Source: JAVBPT01 sp031549455
Lineage (GTDB): Bacteria; Bacillota; Clostridia; Lachnospirales; JAKSVV01
Length of the DNA stretch: 22,349 nucleotides
Direction of reading: 5' to 3'
Assembly (NCBI GenBank): GCA_031549455.1
Contig: JAVBPT010000055.1
Span: 1-22,349, forward strand
The notes under the pieces are model-generated. The model worked only from the letters and a program-made list of their open reading frames with translations. It was not told the DNA's origin and made no database searches. This document shows positions 7,262 through 16,821 of this stretch, one piece after another; within the stretch, counting starts at the first letter, position 1; every line of letters starts with the position of its first letter. The translations under genes were made by a program, and so were the position numbers.

Positions 7262-10200
7262 TTAACTCAATGGTGGTTTGGGTAGCGTTTTGATAGTAGA
7301 GCCACCGCCTGGTTTATTTGGAGTCGGGATTGAAGGGCCTTTTGACAATGGCGCTTCATTCATTGGTGGCATCAAGCTTGGCATCTCTATATTTTGATAT
7401 CCCGGAATATTGCTTTGTATATCCCGAACTTCCTTCGCTCTTTGCTCTCCCCTATCCTGAATATTTTTGGTTCTACTTGAAGCAATATCTGCTCTTTTTA
7501 TATTTCTATCATTGTATAAACCCGTATCTCCGGACGCTTTTGCCTCCTCTAATAGATTACTCATCACACTAGACGCACGACTGGCAGACTGATGTAGCGG
7601 ATAACTATAGTCTTCTTTTGCATGAACCCCGGTTTTGTGTTCTCCGTTTGTCGGCATCTTCGCTCCGATAATTCCGCTGTTGGCGAAGGCTGTGTTACTA
7701 TGTCGCTCTGCTGCATCGAATAGCTGCGATCTGCTCTCTTGTAGTTCTACCCCACTTCTTGCAATTCCTTGCGTATCTCCCGCTTTCATTGCTTCCTGAT
7801 ATTTTGCCTTTGTTTGATTATAGTTTATTTGCGCATTCGCAAAGTGTCCCTCTGAGTTTGAAGTAGCCGTTAGAGCGCTTTCTCTTTCTCTTACAAACGG
7901 TATTGACGGATTATTCTGTACATCGATCATTTCGCCCGACAACTGTGCCTGTTCCTGTGGACTTAATCTTGAAAAGTCAAACTCCTCTGTGGTTAATGGC
8001 ACATCCATCCGTTCCGCAAAATACCCCGTACCGTTCTTCACATCCAACTTTTTGGCCTCACTTACTTGTCGTCCCTCAATCGTCTCGCCGTTTCTCTTTC
8101 CACCCAGAATTTTGGCTTCGGTATTCATTCGATGTTGATCAAGCGGCCCCACATGGTCCGGATCTTTTCGAACCGCCTTAAGCGCCAAATATTTATTTCT
8201 GGCATCTTCATATCGTTGCCTATTGGACTCGTTGTTAATTACCGCCATTGCATTCTTATCCGTTTTATACATTTCCTTAAACTCACCTAGATTTTTTGCA
8301 TCTCTGACTTGGCTATTCAGTGCTGCATATTTGCCATCCTTGTCATTGTGTCTAAGCAAGTTTTCCATCTCATGACTGGAAGTATTGTATTCTGATTGGA
8401 ATTGAGAGACATCATCTCTCGCATCCGTTTCAATCGCCTTGGCCACATCTCCTTTTGTCCTTAAATTTCCATAGTTTCCTGAGATTAGAGCCCCCGCATT
8501 GTTCACCCACTTTGCCTTATTACTAATGCCTTTAGGGTCTGCAAGCTTCGCGCCCGTCATTAAAGCAGAACCAGCTGCACCCGTAATCGTTTTTCCGGTA
8601 GACTTGATGGTGCCAAGCGCCTCTCCCGCAACTGCTGTTTCGTCGATGCCGCCCCATTGCTCGAATAGACCCTGTAGCGAATCTTTAAAGAAGTCTGCAA
8701 GTTTCATAACGATTAGTAGCGCAACCAATTTGTATATTGCACTCGAGTTTACGCTTGTTACCATGATCAGAATCATAAATACAAGCGCATAGCTTAGCTT
8801 CGTAGCTGCATTGGTCACAAGCTCTCCAAGCCACAACTTTACGCCTCTAAACTTTGGACTAATCGCCCACATTCCTAGCACAATAGGCGTCGCAAGAAGC
8901 ATAACCGACAGCATAATTTTCCTCGTCACAAATGCGAGAACGATCTTTAGTTTCACACTAATAGCAGTGATATTGACAATCGTCATGATTGGGTCCACAT
9001 TCACTGCCTGTACTTCTATATCCACACTCTCAAGATCAAGTGGTATGAGCATGGTCAAATAGTTGATTAAACCAAGTATCAGCTGGAATAAATAGGGCCC
9101 TAGCACAATCCCGATCACTGCAACCGCAATCCGCATAGCCGTTTGTTTTGATTCCGTAATCTTTTCAAAGTTTCCGGAGAAAAGAACAAACTCAAACGCC
9201 ATTTTTCCGATTGCGATGGCAAGCAAAGCGACCGCTATGGCAGCAAGTGCTTTATAGCCCATCATATAATATTCCCACTCTGTTGCGCCAAATGGTGATC
9301 GTATGAAGTCGGCAATACCCGTTGCATCTGGCATAGTATTGCTTCCAAAAATGACCATTCCAAGGTTTGCAGTGGTTCCAAAGAATAGATTGATCAAAAA
9401 TGAAACCAGTGCGATTAATAGGTCTACAATAAACTTGGGAATGGCCAACAGTATTTTGATCACCCAGTGTGTCTCTGTCATATTGGGTGGTGTAATTTCG
9501 TCTCCCGTAAGCCCCACATCTCCTATATGTGAAAACTGGGATGTGGTGAAATGAAGAAGCGCAAAAACAATAATGGTTAAAACCGCGAAGATAATCACGC
9601 CAACCACAATATGCTTTAATTTCTCAGCAAACAGAACCCTTTCTTTGGCATCCTGACTTTTCATAAATGCCCAAAGAGCCGTCCAAGCGAGCATAAGAAA
9701 TAATACAAAAGAGAAAACCAACTTTCCATAAACAAGCAAGAAATCATTAATAAAGGCTCCCAGTTTTTCTAACCTACCCTCAAAAAGCAATTCTCCTTTG
9801 ATGGTGGAACCTGTAACAGAATCCTGGTTAGCTGTGTTGACAATAAGCGTGTCTCTGTCAATTCCGTTAATGTCTCTTAATGCCTGGGTAAGGTCAACAA
9901 CCCCAAGGATTACCTTGTTTGAATTGGGCACATCTGTCCAATTGAATAAGTTATCTGCATTTCCGCCGAAAAATTTGCTCTTTTGCCCTCTTGGAGTTGT
10001 TTTACTCTTGTCCATGATGCTGCCATGGTCCAATTTAAATATTTGTAGATAAAACTTCAAATCGTCTGTTCTTAACAATGCCATATCCTCATTCCCAATC
10101 TTTTTATCCAAAGGATAAAGATTGGTCCATACACGCTCTGCAGAATCCTGATCTCCTGATGTAATTGTATTGTCATTAAATTTCCCTTTTTCCACGTGTT

Positions 10201-11812
10201 TTTTGTCTTGAGAATAAAGCATTGCAACCCAAACTTGTCCACTATTCGGTGTGAGGTCTCCTCCATCATAATACTTTTTAGAAAAACCGGGTTGACTTCT
10301 CACGGTGCTCAAATCAGGTGGATAAAAGCTATCCGCCGAAGGAAGGAAGGAACTATCCGCACTCTGTTTTTTACGAATTGGCAGTGCAATATTATAAGAC
10401 TCCCAATGGTTTGCAAAAATCACATAACTATTTTCTGCACGACCATCCAACTGGATCGTATCCCCATATGTCGGACTGGTCAGTGTAATAATTCCCGTAT
10501 CTGTATCCCAAGTCCAGTTCCAGATAACGTTTTTATCCACCTTTGTCGTATCTGACTTTGTTGTCATTTCAATATTGTTTCTTTCTAATAAATCTCTAAT
10601 GGCAGAATAAGGAATGGTGTCTAGGTATGTAAAGGTTGAGCCTTTTTTGGTTGCCAACACAATATCATTTTCTGTTTTACCATTGTTTTCAGTCATTGCT
10701 AAATATTCATAAATCGGTGTGTAAGCCACACTGCCAAAAACCTTATACTTTATCTGAAGATTTTGGTCATTATAGCTCTGTTGGAATGTATAGGTCGCTG
10801 GTGTTGCATAAAAGTTAGCAGTAGCCCCTCCTTGATATTTATTATAGATGATGCCACATTCATGGGTCTCACCCTTCACATAGAGTTTCAAGGTAATAAT
10901 GACATCCCCCACCGCATCTTTTCTCACACTGATAATTTCATAATTTGTTCCACTTGAACTGGAAGTGCTGTTAAGTGCTTGCCTAATCTGAATTCCACCA
11001 ATCTCTGTTGGTTTTCTCAAACTTTGACGACTTCTAATTGTGCTGGCTATTCTTTCAATAATGCTCGCATCATCTATTTTTAATCTGTCATATTTTGCTT
11101 TATCCGCATCTCCAATATCATCTGGAGGCAAGAATTGATATTCCTCCCCGTTTCTGCTACAAAAAATCGCCTGTACATTATAATTGTTGTTCTCCACCGC
11201 ATCTGCAGCTATATTTGTACTAAATGTAATATCATCTCCAAAAATAAGCTCTTTGTCTGTTATTTGAAATACCCATTTTCCCCCACTCTTATTGACAGCT
11301 CTTGTGCCAAGCCAGGTCATGAAAAAACTGGCCAAAGTATCTCTCATATTAGAGGGTAAGTTTGTATAAGTTCTATTATAAGGACGCTTCTGTTCAAAAC
11401 CAGCATCCACATACTCTCCTTGTTTTATACTTACATCATAAAACTCCCCGGAATTGGTCACAATGTTTTTTATATTTCCATCAAAGTCTGTTTCCACAAT
11501 GCATCTCAAAACAGCTTCAGTAGTTCGCCCACTAACCTGCCAATCTTCTAGGTTGAAAGAAAAATTGTAGACATATCCTGAAGAATTATTCCACTCTACA
11601 AGACGACTTTGTGCTTCATGTGCATCGCTTAGCGACTCCACAATTCGGTTTCCCCTGCCAGTATCTAAAATCTCATATCCGCTTAAGATAAACCGTCCAT
11701 CTGCATAACTGTTCCTTAAATCTTGTACGCCAATGAAACTCAGATCCAAAGATAAGTTGATAAACAGAATGATGAGCAATAGATAACTTACTACTTTCTT
11801 AATCTTATTCAT
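7262..11812 (-). CDS. Giant VirB6/TrbL-like polytopic channel protein
   Basis: The start is placed at ATG 11812 because AAGGAGAGG precedes it by a few bases. A longer frame to 11854 would overlap the VirB4 gene and has no better site. The 1516-residue product has a signal-like helix (about 7-25), then about 670 residues of outer domain with many Asn, Ser, Thr and Tyr. A membrane region (about 690-1040) follows with roughly six to nine hydrophobic segments. The last 470 residues are charged, helical and probably cytoplasmic, with a Pro-rich end. A polytopic centre with a long soluble tail directly after VirB4 is typical of VirB6/TrbL-like inner-membrane channel subunits. The large outer N-terminal domain is unusual. 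The first membrane hairpin carries MKSQDAKER in its loop (717-725), resembling the VirB2-like proteins nearby. Confidence 0.78.
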   Translation of the reverse strand: MNKIKKVVSYLLLIILFINLSLDLSFIGVQDLRNSYADGRFILSGYEILDTGRGNRIVESLSDAHEAQSRLVEWNNSSGYVYNFSFNLEDWQVSGRTTEAVLRCIVETDFDGNIKNIVTNSGEFYDVSIKQGEYVDAGFEQKRPYNRTYTNLPSNMRDTLASFFMTWLGTRAVNKSGGKWVFQITDKELIFGDDITFSTNIAADAVENNNYNVQAIFCSRNGEEYQFLPPDDIGDADKAKYDRLKIDDASIIERIASTIRSRQSLRKPTEIGGIQIRQALNSTSSSSGTNYEIISVRKDAVGDVIITLKLYVKGETHECGIIYNKYQGGATANFYATPATYTFQQSYNDQNLQIKYKVFGSVAYTPIYEYLAMTENNGKTENDIVLATKKGSTFTYLDTIPYSAIRDLLERNNIEMTTKSDTTKVDKNVIWNWTWDTDTGIITLTSPTYGDTIQLDGRAENSYVIFANHWESYNIALPIRKKQSADSSFLPSADSFYPPDLSTVRSQPGFSKKYYDGGDLTPNSGQVWVAMLYSQDKKHVEKGKFNDNTITSGDQDSAERVWTNLYPLDKKIGNEDMALLRTDDLKFYLQIFKLDHGSIMDKSKTTPRGQKSKFFGGNADNLFNWTDVPNSNKVILGVVDLTQALRDINGIDRDTLIVNTANQDSVTGSTIKGELLFEGRLEKLGAFINDFLLVYGKLVFSFVLFLMLAWTALWAFMKSQDAKERVLFAEKLKHIVVGVIIFAVLTIIVFALLHFTTSQFSHIGDVGLTGDEITPPNMTETHWVIKILLAIPKFIVDLLIALVSFLINLFFGTTANLGMVIFGSNTMPDATGIADFIRSPFGATEWEYYMMGYKALAAIAVALLAIAIGKMAFEFVLFSGNFEKITESKQTAMRIAVAVIGIVLGPYLFQLILGLINYLTMLIPLDLESVDIEVQAVNVDPIMTIVNITAISVKLKIVLAFVTRKIMLSVMLLATPIVLGMWAISPKFRGVKLWLGELVTNAATKLSYALVFMILIMVTSVNSSAIYKLVALLIVMKLADFFKDSLQGLFEQWGGIDETAVAGEALGTIKSTGKTITGAAGSALMTGAKLADPKGISNKAKWVNNAGALISGNYGNLRTKGDVAKAIETDARDDVSQFQSEYNTSSHEMENLLRHNDKDGKYAALNSQVRDAKNLGEFKEMYKTDKNAMAVINNESNRQRYEDARNKYLALKAVRKDPDHVGPLDQHRMNTEAKILGGKRNGETIEGRQVSEAKKLDVKNGTGYFAERMDVPLTTEEFDFSRLSPQEQAQLSGEMIDVQNNPSIPFVRERESALTATSNSEGHFANAQINYNQTKAKYQEAMKAGDTQGIARSGVELQESRSQLFDAAERHSNTAFANSGIIGAKMPTNGEHKTGVHAKEDYSYPLHQSASRASSVMSNLLEEAKASGDTGLYNDRNIKRADIASSRTKNIQDRGEQRAKEVRDIQSNIPGYQNIEMPSLMPPMNEAPLSKGPSIPTPNKPGGGSTIKTLPKPPLS

Positions 11813-11822
11813 ATTCCTCTCC

Positions 11823-13634
11823 TTAAGTTCGAATATAGTCCCACTCAAAGTCAAAAGGTGTAATCTGTAGTAATGTCGTATCTGAATCTGTCACCAAAAT
11901 CCCTTGTCCTGGTGTGAAGTTTGGCATCATCTCTTTACAGCTTTCTGAAAGAAGCAAATATTCGGTCACTTGCTTTGAAACGGTTGGATCCTGCTTCATA
12001 ATAAATTTGGTGGCACACTGATTGATAACCGCTCTACCCGAATCACTCCCCAAGAATTCATTGATCATTTGGGAGGCGATGAGAAGAGAGATTCGATACT
12101 TTCTACCTCTTCTTGCGATTTCTTCTAAAAAGGAGGCTGCATGAGGATACCTTGCAAAAAGCCATCCCTCATCCACAACAACCCTCTTCTTATGGTCTTT
12201 ATACTTCCAATTTGAAAATTTACTCCATATCCAAGACAGAATATTAACCGTTGCAAAAAATTTCATAAACTCATCCGTCAAATTCTTCAAGTTAATGCCA
12301 ATCAACCTGTTGGTGATATCCACTTCCGTTTGTCCGTCAAACATCGAAAGCGAACTGCCTTCTGTTAAGATCTTTAAAATCTCAGCAAGCTCAGCTGTCC
12401 ATTCGATTTGAGCAAGCTCTTCTTGTAACTCGCTAAGTGTTGGCATATCCTTTTTCACCTTCCCGGTGTAAAATTGACCATTGATCTCTTCTGTCGCTTC
12501 CCTGTATAATGAGTTTGGATCTTTTGTAATCCCACGTCTTGCATACAATGACTTAATGATTTCTTCCACCGTGGTAATTTCCCTACCATAAAGTGGTTTT
12601 TCTCTAAACTTTTCACAGAACATCGAGATCATCTCCCTTAGTTCTGAAAGCTTTCCATAAATGTTAACGGTCTGTGTCTTTCCATCGTCTTCTACATCGA
12701 GCTCGAATGGGTTTAGTCCTGAGAACTCTCCGGATTTGATGGTCAAATATTGTCCACCCAAAAAACGTACCAGTCTTTCATACTCGTTTTCCGGATCCAG
12801 AATCATCACCCAGTCACCTGCGGCCACTGCTCTTGCAAGCATTGTCTTCATCGTAACAGACTTCCCAGCCCCAGCCATCCCAAAGATAGCCATCATTGGG
12901 TTTGTGAGCATTGGCGGTCCAATGAAGTTATCAAAAAACACGGGCGTTCCTGTGAACAGATTTGTTCCCAGGAAGATTCCTTCTTCATGTGACATCTCCG
13001 TATTTCCAATTGGCATCACAGAGGCCACCGCCCCGGTCGTCACATTTCTCATATTTCCAATATACTTAATATTCTTGAGTGGAAGCGAGGTAATAAACGC
13101 AACATCTTGTTCATAGATACAGGTTCGAATTCGCATACTTTTTCTGGCGCAAACATCTTGCAACCAGTTTGTTTTTTCATTCAACTCTTCCAGATTGGTT
13201 CCCCAAATGTTGATTAGGATTTGAAGATTGGCCATCCGGTCATTATTTGTTTCGATTAATTGCCTCATGGACTCAAGGTCTGAAATCGCCTGTTGAAGTC
13301 CATAGTTAATTGTTCCTTTATTCTTTTCTTCCAGAATCAGATTGGATTTCATGCTGGCAATCTTTGATGTAATCTTACGAATCACATCTCCGTTTTTGAT
13401 ATGATCCACATAAACACTTACATTGATATCATGTATTTGAAACAACTCATTTAAAAACCCAAGTTCCATGGTGTTTGGATATAAGGTAACGAGGCATACC
13501 CTCACATATTTCCCAGCCCCGAGATAAATATGATCTTTGGTGTTCTCGAAGACATCTGGAAGTATTGAATCCAGTTCTTCTCTTTGGCTTAGTATTGAAT
13601 TACTAAGTAAATCCTGTGTCTCCATCTTAGCCAC
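11823..13634 (-). CDS. virB4: VirB4-like (CagE/TrbE/VirB4) T4SS ATPase
   Basis: VirB4 ATPases power assembly and transport in type IV secretion systems at the cytoplasmic membrane. This one is 603 residues, close to Gram-positive members such as TrsE and TcpF. The N-terminal domain (about 30-230) begins with the family-type stretch GKYVRVCLVTLYPNTMELGF. The ATPase domain has Walker A GMAGAGKS (252-259, Lys258), a conserved DPENEYE (280-286), Walker B VVVDE (485-489), an arginine-rich stretch ARRGRKYR (507-514) and Gln522 in IASQ, all intact. The GTG at 13634 is chosen as start because AGGAGGGG sits six to seven bases upstream. The next ATG (13625) would be too far from it. The gene overlaps the preceding stop by 8 bases, indicating coupled translation. 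Confidence 0.95.
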   Translation of the reverse strand: MAKMETQDLLSNSILSQREELDSILPDVFENTKDHIYLGAGKYVRVCLVTLYPNTMELGFLNELFQIHDINVSVYVDHIKNGDVIRKITSKIASMKSNLILEEKNKGTINYGLQQAISDLESMRQLIETNNDRMANLQILINIWGTNLEELNEKTNWLQDVCARKSMRIRTCIYEQDVAFITSLPLKNIKYIGNMRNVTTGAVASVMPIGNTEMSHEEGIFLGTNLFTGTPVFFDNFIGPPMLTNPMMAIFGMAGAGKSVTMKTMLARAVAAGDWVMILDPENEYERLVRFLGGQYLTIKSGEFSGLNPFELDVEDDGKTQTVNIYGKLSELREMISMFCEKFREKPLYGREITTVEEIIKSLYARRGITKDPNSLYREATEEINGQFYTGKVKKDMPTLSELQEELAQIEWTAELAEILKILTEGSSLSMFDGQTEVDITNRLIGINLKNLTDEFMKFFATVNILSWIWSKFSNWKYKDHKKRVVVDEGWLFARYPHAASFLEEIARRGRKYRISLLIASQMINEFLGSDSGRAVINQCATKFIMKQDPTVSKQVTEYLLLSESCKEMMPNFTPGQGILVTDSDTTLLQITPFDFEWDYIRT

Positions 13635-14424
13635 GATGATCCCCTCCTCTTAAATTTACATTTCCCGTACTGTACATACCAAATGCATCATTCTCACGTA
13701 GATTCTTAACTGAGATGTTGTCTCCCTTATTTAATATATCTGAAAGTAGTTGCAAGACTTTATCCCTTTCTAGTAACTCAATCTTGATCTTGGACTGTGT
13801 GAATCCCTTTACAACCGTTTCAATTCTGGCTTCCAGCTGATTTCTGGCTCTTTTGTCATCAAAGATATTGTTTACGCCAAGAATAAAATAATTTTTGATC
13901 TCATTGATTTTTCTGTTTTGCTCGATTCCTTCGAGCTGCATCGAAAGCATCCTGGCATATTGGCGTAGATTATCACTTACAAAGCTATCTGTACTATTGA
14001 TGGTCACTTTTAATCGTTCTGAAGGCTTTGTGGTCTCAATCTTCCTAGTGGCTGTAAAGAATTGAATTGGAAACTCTAGAGAAAGCGCCACCTGTAGTAG
14101 TGAGTTTTCAAAAGCATGTTGTTCATCCTCGTTTAGAAGATAAATATCCGGGGTAGAAATGGTAAAAATAACCCGCATTCCGTTTCCGGAAATCATATGA
14201 ACAATATTGTCATCCCCAATACTGGCAATGTCAAAAAGGTCTTGTAACTTACTTTTGTCCACAAGACTCTGTGGCTTATCCTCATCCTGGTTCTTTGCGT
14301 TTCCTTTATAGCCTCCGCCACCTCCGCCGCCAATCATGCCCTTATCCTTCATGAGAATATAGGCAAAGATGACTCCAGCTATAATCGATAATATAATAAA
14401 TATATTGGCTATTGCATCACTCAT
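13627..14424 (-). CDS. TraD/TrsD-like T4SS protein, membrane-anchored
   Basis: A 265-residue protein starting at ATG 14424, with GGAAGG about ten bases upstream. One N-terminal membrane helix (about 5-24) is followed by a run of seven glycines, a polar linker, and a cytoplasmic domain. The stretch IYLLNEDEQHAFENSLLQ with FPIQFFTATRKIE resembles the small domain found between PrgI and VirB4 in Gram-positive conjugation loci, such as TrsD/TraD of staphylococcal plasmids. The gene order PrgI, this gene, VirB4 is the same. It probably docks with VirB4; translational coupling (8-base overlap) supports equal amounts of both. The family assignment is from memory of sequence style and order. Confidence 0.65.
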   Translation of the reverse strand: MSDAIANIFIILSIIAGVIFAYILMKDKGMIGGGGGGGYKGNAKNQDEDKPQSLVDKSKLQDLFDIASIGDDNIVHMISGNGMRVIFTISTPDIYLLNEDEQHAFENSLLQVALSLEFPIQFFTATRKIETTKPSERLKVTINSTDSFVSDNLRQYARMLSMQLEGIEQNRKINEIKNYFILGVNNIFDDKRARNQLEARIETVVKGFTQSKIKIELLERDKVLQLLSDILNKGDNISVKNLRENDAFGMYSTGNVNLRGGDHRG

Positions 14425-14441
14425 TTCAGTTCCCTTCCTTT

Positions 14442-14780
14442 TTATTTTCTATGTGTATACTTAATCACCTTTCGTTTTCTCATAAACAATAACTTTTTAA
14501 ATACGTAAGAGTCTGCTTTCAACTCTGCCACTTCAAAGAAGGCAAAGAAGATACCAAACCCGATTGCGACGATTGAAATAATAATCCGAATCGCAAGATT
14601 AAAGCTTTTGACCGTTGCCGCCCCATACTCATCATAGGATAAATAGGACAGGTCAATCATAAAGAGAAACACCGCCATTCCTATTCCTGCTGCCAGCCAG
14701 GCGAGCTGACGTAAGGACAAGTATCCGCCAATGATCTTATCCTCTGAATGTATATCAAAGGGTATATAGAATCTTCTCAT
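14442..14780 (-). CDS. PrgI-family T4SS membrane protein
   Basis: The ATG at 14780 is taken as start: TAAGGAG (14793-14787) is then six bases away, whereas the in-frame ATG at 14786 touches the Shine-Dalgarno sequence. The 112-residue product has the PrgI-family opening, RRFYIPFDIHSEDKIIGG then LSLRQLAW, two membrane helices (about 25-42 and 63-86) and a basic C-terminal tail ending RKRKVIKYTHRK. PrgI proteins are small inner-membrane subunits of Gram-positive T4SS, placed directly upstream of VirB4 and often compared with VirB3. Here the TraD/TrsD-like gene follows after 17 bases. The family match is good in motif, size, topology and position. Confidence 0.88.
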   Translation of the reverse strand: MRRFYIPFDIHSEDKIIGGYLSLRQLAWLAAGIGMAVFLFMIDLSYLSYDEYGAATVKSFNLAIRIIISIVAIGFGIFFAFFEVAELKADSYVFKKLLFMRKRKVIKYTHRK

Positions 14781-14786
14781 ATGCAT

Positions 14787-14793
14787 CTCCTTA
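14787..14793 (-). promoter_or_regulatory. Shine-Dalgarno site fixing the PrgI start
   Basis: TAAGGAG on the minus strand lies immediately against ATG 14786 but six bases from ATG 14780. Normal spacing therefore selects the second ATG. Confidence 0.75.
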
Positions 14794-14810
14794 CTAGAAA
14801 TTTGAAACCT

Positions 14811-15824
14811 TTATCTTTCATAATCACCAAATGTGTTGAGTTCTAATGTATAACCTGCGATGTTATAGTTATTATAGTTAACAAGTTGATCCAGGATCTT
14901 TACAGCACTTTCCTCTCTATAGATCACAAGAAAAGTAATGCCGGTAAAGAAGTTGAACGACTTGGAGGTGACTTGGGTATTCTTTTCATACGTATTGGCT
15001 GGATTTGGAATTTTTACAACCAGCCCTCTTCCGCTTGCTTCCCCAGTAAACTGACAAATTCCTTCCACTACTCGATTAATAATGGCCTGGTTTCGGTCGA
15101 AGGTGGTTAGCATTCCGTGGTTGCTCCCAATAAGCGGAGAAGAGGGTTCTCGATCATTATAACGATCCCCATATAGATTTGTAAACTCATGCGTAATTCC
15201 ATTGTCCAATGCCGCTCTTGAGAAATTCCAGTAAGGAATATTCGCACTACTTCCACTTCCGGTTCCAAACCCCGGCTCTTCCAAACTTGCAATATTGTTT
15301 TTGGTGTTGATGTAAAAGAGTCGATCCGGAGCAGAAGCATTCAACTTCGCTGTGTAGGTAAAAAACTGCGCCGGGTAGAACAGGTTCCGTTCATCCCTTA
15401 ACTCCTCTGAATAAGAGTATATCGTCTTGGGCTTTCCTGTGCTTAGGTCAATGTTATATTTTTGGTCTGTGATCACAAAACGATCCGGGTAGACGATAAC
15501 CCTACACACAATTTTTTGCTGCATATCGTTGTACTTTTTGGTATTGTTAAAATTCTTATAAAGCACGTTGTCAAACTCATGTAGAAGCTTTACTTCATCA
15601 ATCCGTACCCGAAAGATGGGCTCCGTGTTTCCATAATAACCTAGAGCAAGCTCTTCCATTGATGTGGCTAGCGTTGAAACGCAATCTTCTATTGCACGTG
15701 TTGCAAGGGCCAGGTTTTCATTTACCGCTGTTCTGGTTGCATTCTGATTTTTAAAATAAAACGCAGAGATAAACAGAAAGATAAAGATACTCGTCACAAT
15801 AATCGCAAAGGTTGCTTGTTCCAT
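14811..15824 (-). CDS. Single-pass surface protein, pseudopilin-like N-terminus, unknown family
   Basis: A 337-residue protein starting at ATG 15824. Its AGGAGG overlaps the stop codon of the preceding gene (9-base gap). The N-terminus is very short (MEQA) and is followed by a membrane helix (about 5-24). A helical neck (about 25-60) leads to an outer domain of nearly 280 residues rich in Asn, Tyr, Phe and Thr. Cys48, Cys107 and a third Cys near 256 are present. The shape recalls TadE-like or minor pseudopilins, but I see no prepilin peptidase site and do not recognise the family. It forms a pair with the 318-residue protein upstream, which has the same layout without clear sequence identity. 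Both lie between the amidase and the PrgI gene, so both are likely envelope parts of the machine. Confidence 0.72.
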   Translation of the reverse strand: MEQATFAIIVTSIFIFLFISAFYFKNQNATRTAVNENLALATRAIEDCVSTLATSMEELALGYYGNTEPIFRVRIDEVKLLHEFDNVLYKNFNNTKKYNDMQQKIVCRVIVYPDRFVITDQKYNIDLSTGKPKTIYSYSEELRDERNLFYPAQFFTYTAKLNASAPDRLFYINTKNNIASLEEPGFGTGSGSSANIPYWNFSRAALDNGITHEFTNLYGDRYNDREPSSPLIGSNHGMLTTFDRNQAIINRVVEGICQFTGEASGRGLVVKIPNPANTYEKNTQVTSKSFNFFTGITFLVIYREESAVKILDQLVNYNNYNIAGYTLELNTFGDYER

Positions 15825-15833
15825 AGTTTCCTC

Positions 15834-16790
15834 CTATTGTACTGTATGATAGAAGTAAACAATGTCACCGCTATCCAAAATATTATTTGGTATTCCACCT
15901 GGTGCGCCGCCGTCTTCCCATATCCTCGAGTAATATCCCTTCGGCCATATATAGTCTAAACTCGTTTTTGCCGGTGCCGGTTCAGGGTATTGTTCTGAAA
16001 AGACATAGGTCCTACCCATGGTATCATCATCTGAATAAATAAGAATTGGATAATCCCTACCCGAAGCATTTATTTCTCTAATTACTTCATAACCCGTTAC
16101 CAGGTTCTTTGCATCTCTTCCAACAATGGTGGACCTTCTAGAAACAATTCTTACATCAATAAAGTTTTTATTCATCCCAATAAATGGGGCATTAATCAAT
16201 TTTCCATATAGCGTCTGTTCCTGGCCCTCTAGTATAATGGAAATTTTATCTCCCTTATACATTGGAAAAGTCCAAGGTTTTCCCGAACTGGAGGTTGAAA
16301 TCAAACCATAATTTACATACGGTGGTGTCTGTGAGATGGTATTGATCCCTATGTTCACCATAGTTCCAGCGGGTACGCTCGAACTCATTGGGTCGGGATA
16401 GATACCCGGGTCCACAATCCGCATTCGCTCAGCGAGTGCAATCCCATCAGCGGCTGCCGTCGGATCATAGTCTCCAAAATAAGCGAGGTTATTGCCATTG
16501 ATTCCGTCCCTTATGTAATAAGTCTCATAGATACCAGTATCAATCTTTTTTTCATAGACCACAGTCAAAAGATAAGGTGCACCCGCACTATATCTATAAA
16601 CTTCTCTTTTTAGTGTGTTATAAAGTTCCTCTGTAAATGTGCCAGAGATCGATATGGCGTCGAGCGTTCTGAAATTAATGGTGTTAATGTTTTCTTTCAC
16701 CGCTTCATGCAAAAAGTAGAATGAAACTAGAAGAACCATGAAGGACAAAAAGATAATGTTAACAATCGTATTCAGCAATCTTCCGTACAT
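15834..16790 (-). CDS. Single-pass surface protein, unknown family
   Basis: A 318-residue protein starting at ATG 16790. The purine-rich site GGAAGGG is rather far upstream (about 13 bases), so initiation may be weak or coupled to the amidase gene 31 bases before it. One membrane helix (about 8-28) follows a short basic N-terminus. The rest (about 30-318) is a predicted outer domain, rich in Gly, Pro, Tyr and Asp, with no cysteines. No enzyme motif is evident. The N-terminal helix plus neck (KENINTINFRTLDAISISG) resembles the general build of minor pseudopilins, but that is only a shape comparison. Two such proteins in a row (this and the 337-residue one) suggest a heteromeric extracellular component. 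Confidence 0.72.
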   Translation of the reverse strand: MYGRLLNTIVNIIFLSFMVLLVSFYFLHEAVKENINTINFRTLDAISISGTFTEELYNTLKREVYRYSAGAPYLLTVVYEKKIDTGIYETYYIRDGINGNNLAYFGDYDPTAAADGIALAERMRIVDPGIYPDPMSSSVPAGTMVNIGINTISQTPPYVNYGLISTSSSGKPWTFPMYKGDKISIILEGQEQTLYGKLINAPFIGMNKNFIDVRIVSRRSTIVGRDAKNLVTGYEVIREINASGRDYPILIYSDDDTMGRTYVFSEQYPEPAPAKTSLDYIWPKGYYSRIWEDGGAPGGIPNNILDSGDIVYFYHTVQ

Positions 16791-16821
16791 AATTTGATAC
16801 CAACCCTTCCATTAAAATTTA

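Noticed and set aside
11813..11854. Longer start of the VirB6-like gene
   Set aside because: It would overlap the end of the VirB4 gene and lacks a better ribosome site; ATG 11812 follows AAGGAGAGG and begins a signal-like helix.
12661..13116. 151-codon plus-strand open frame opposite the VirB4 gene
   Set aside because: It is the antisense shadow of the Walker A region of a clear VirB4 gene, has no Shine-Dalgarno site and no recognisable protein features. The same applies to the other plus-strand frames across 1986-19000.
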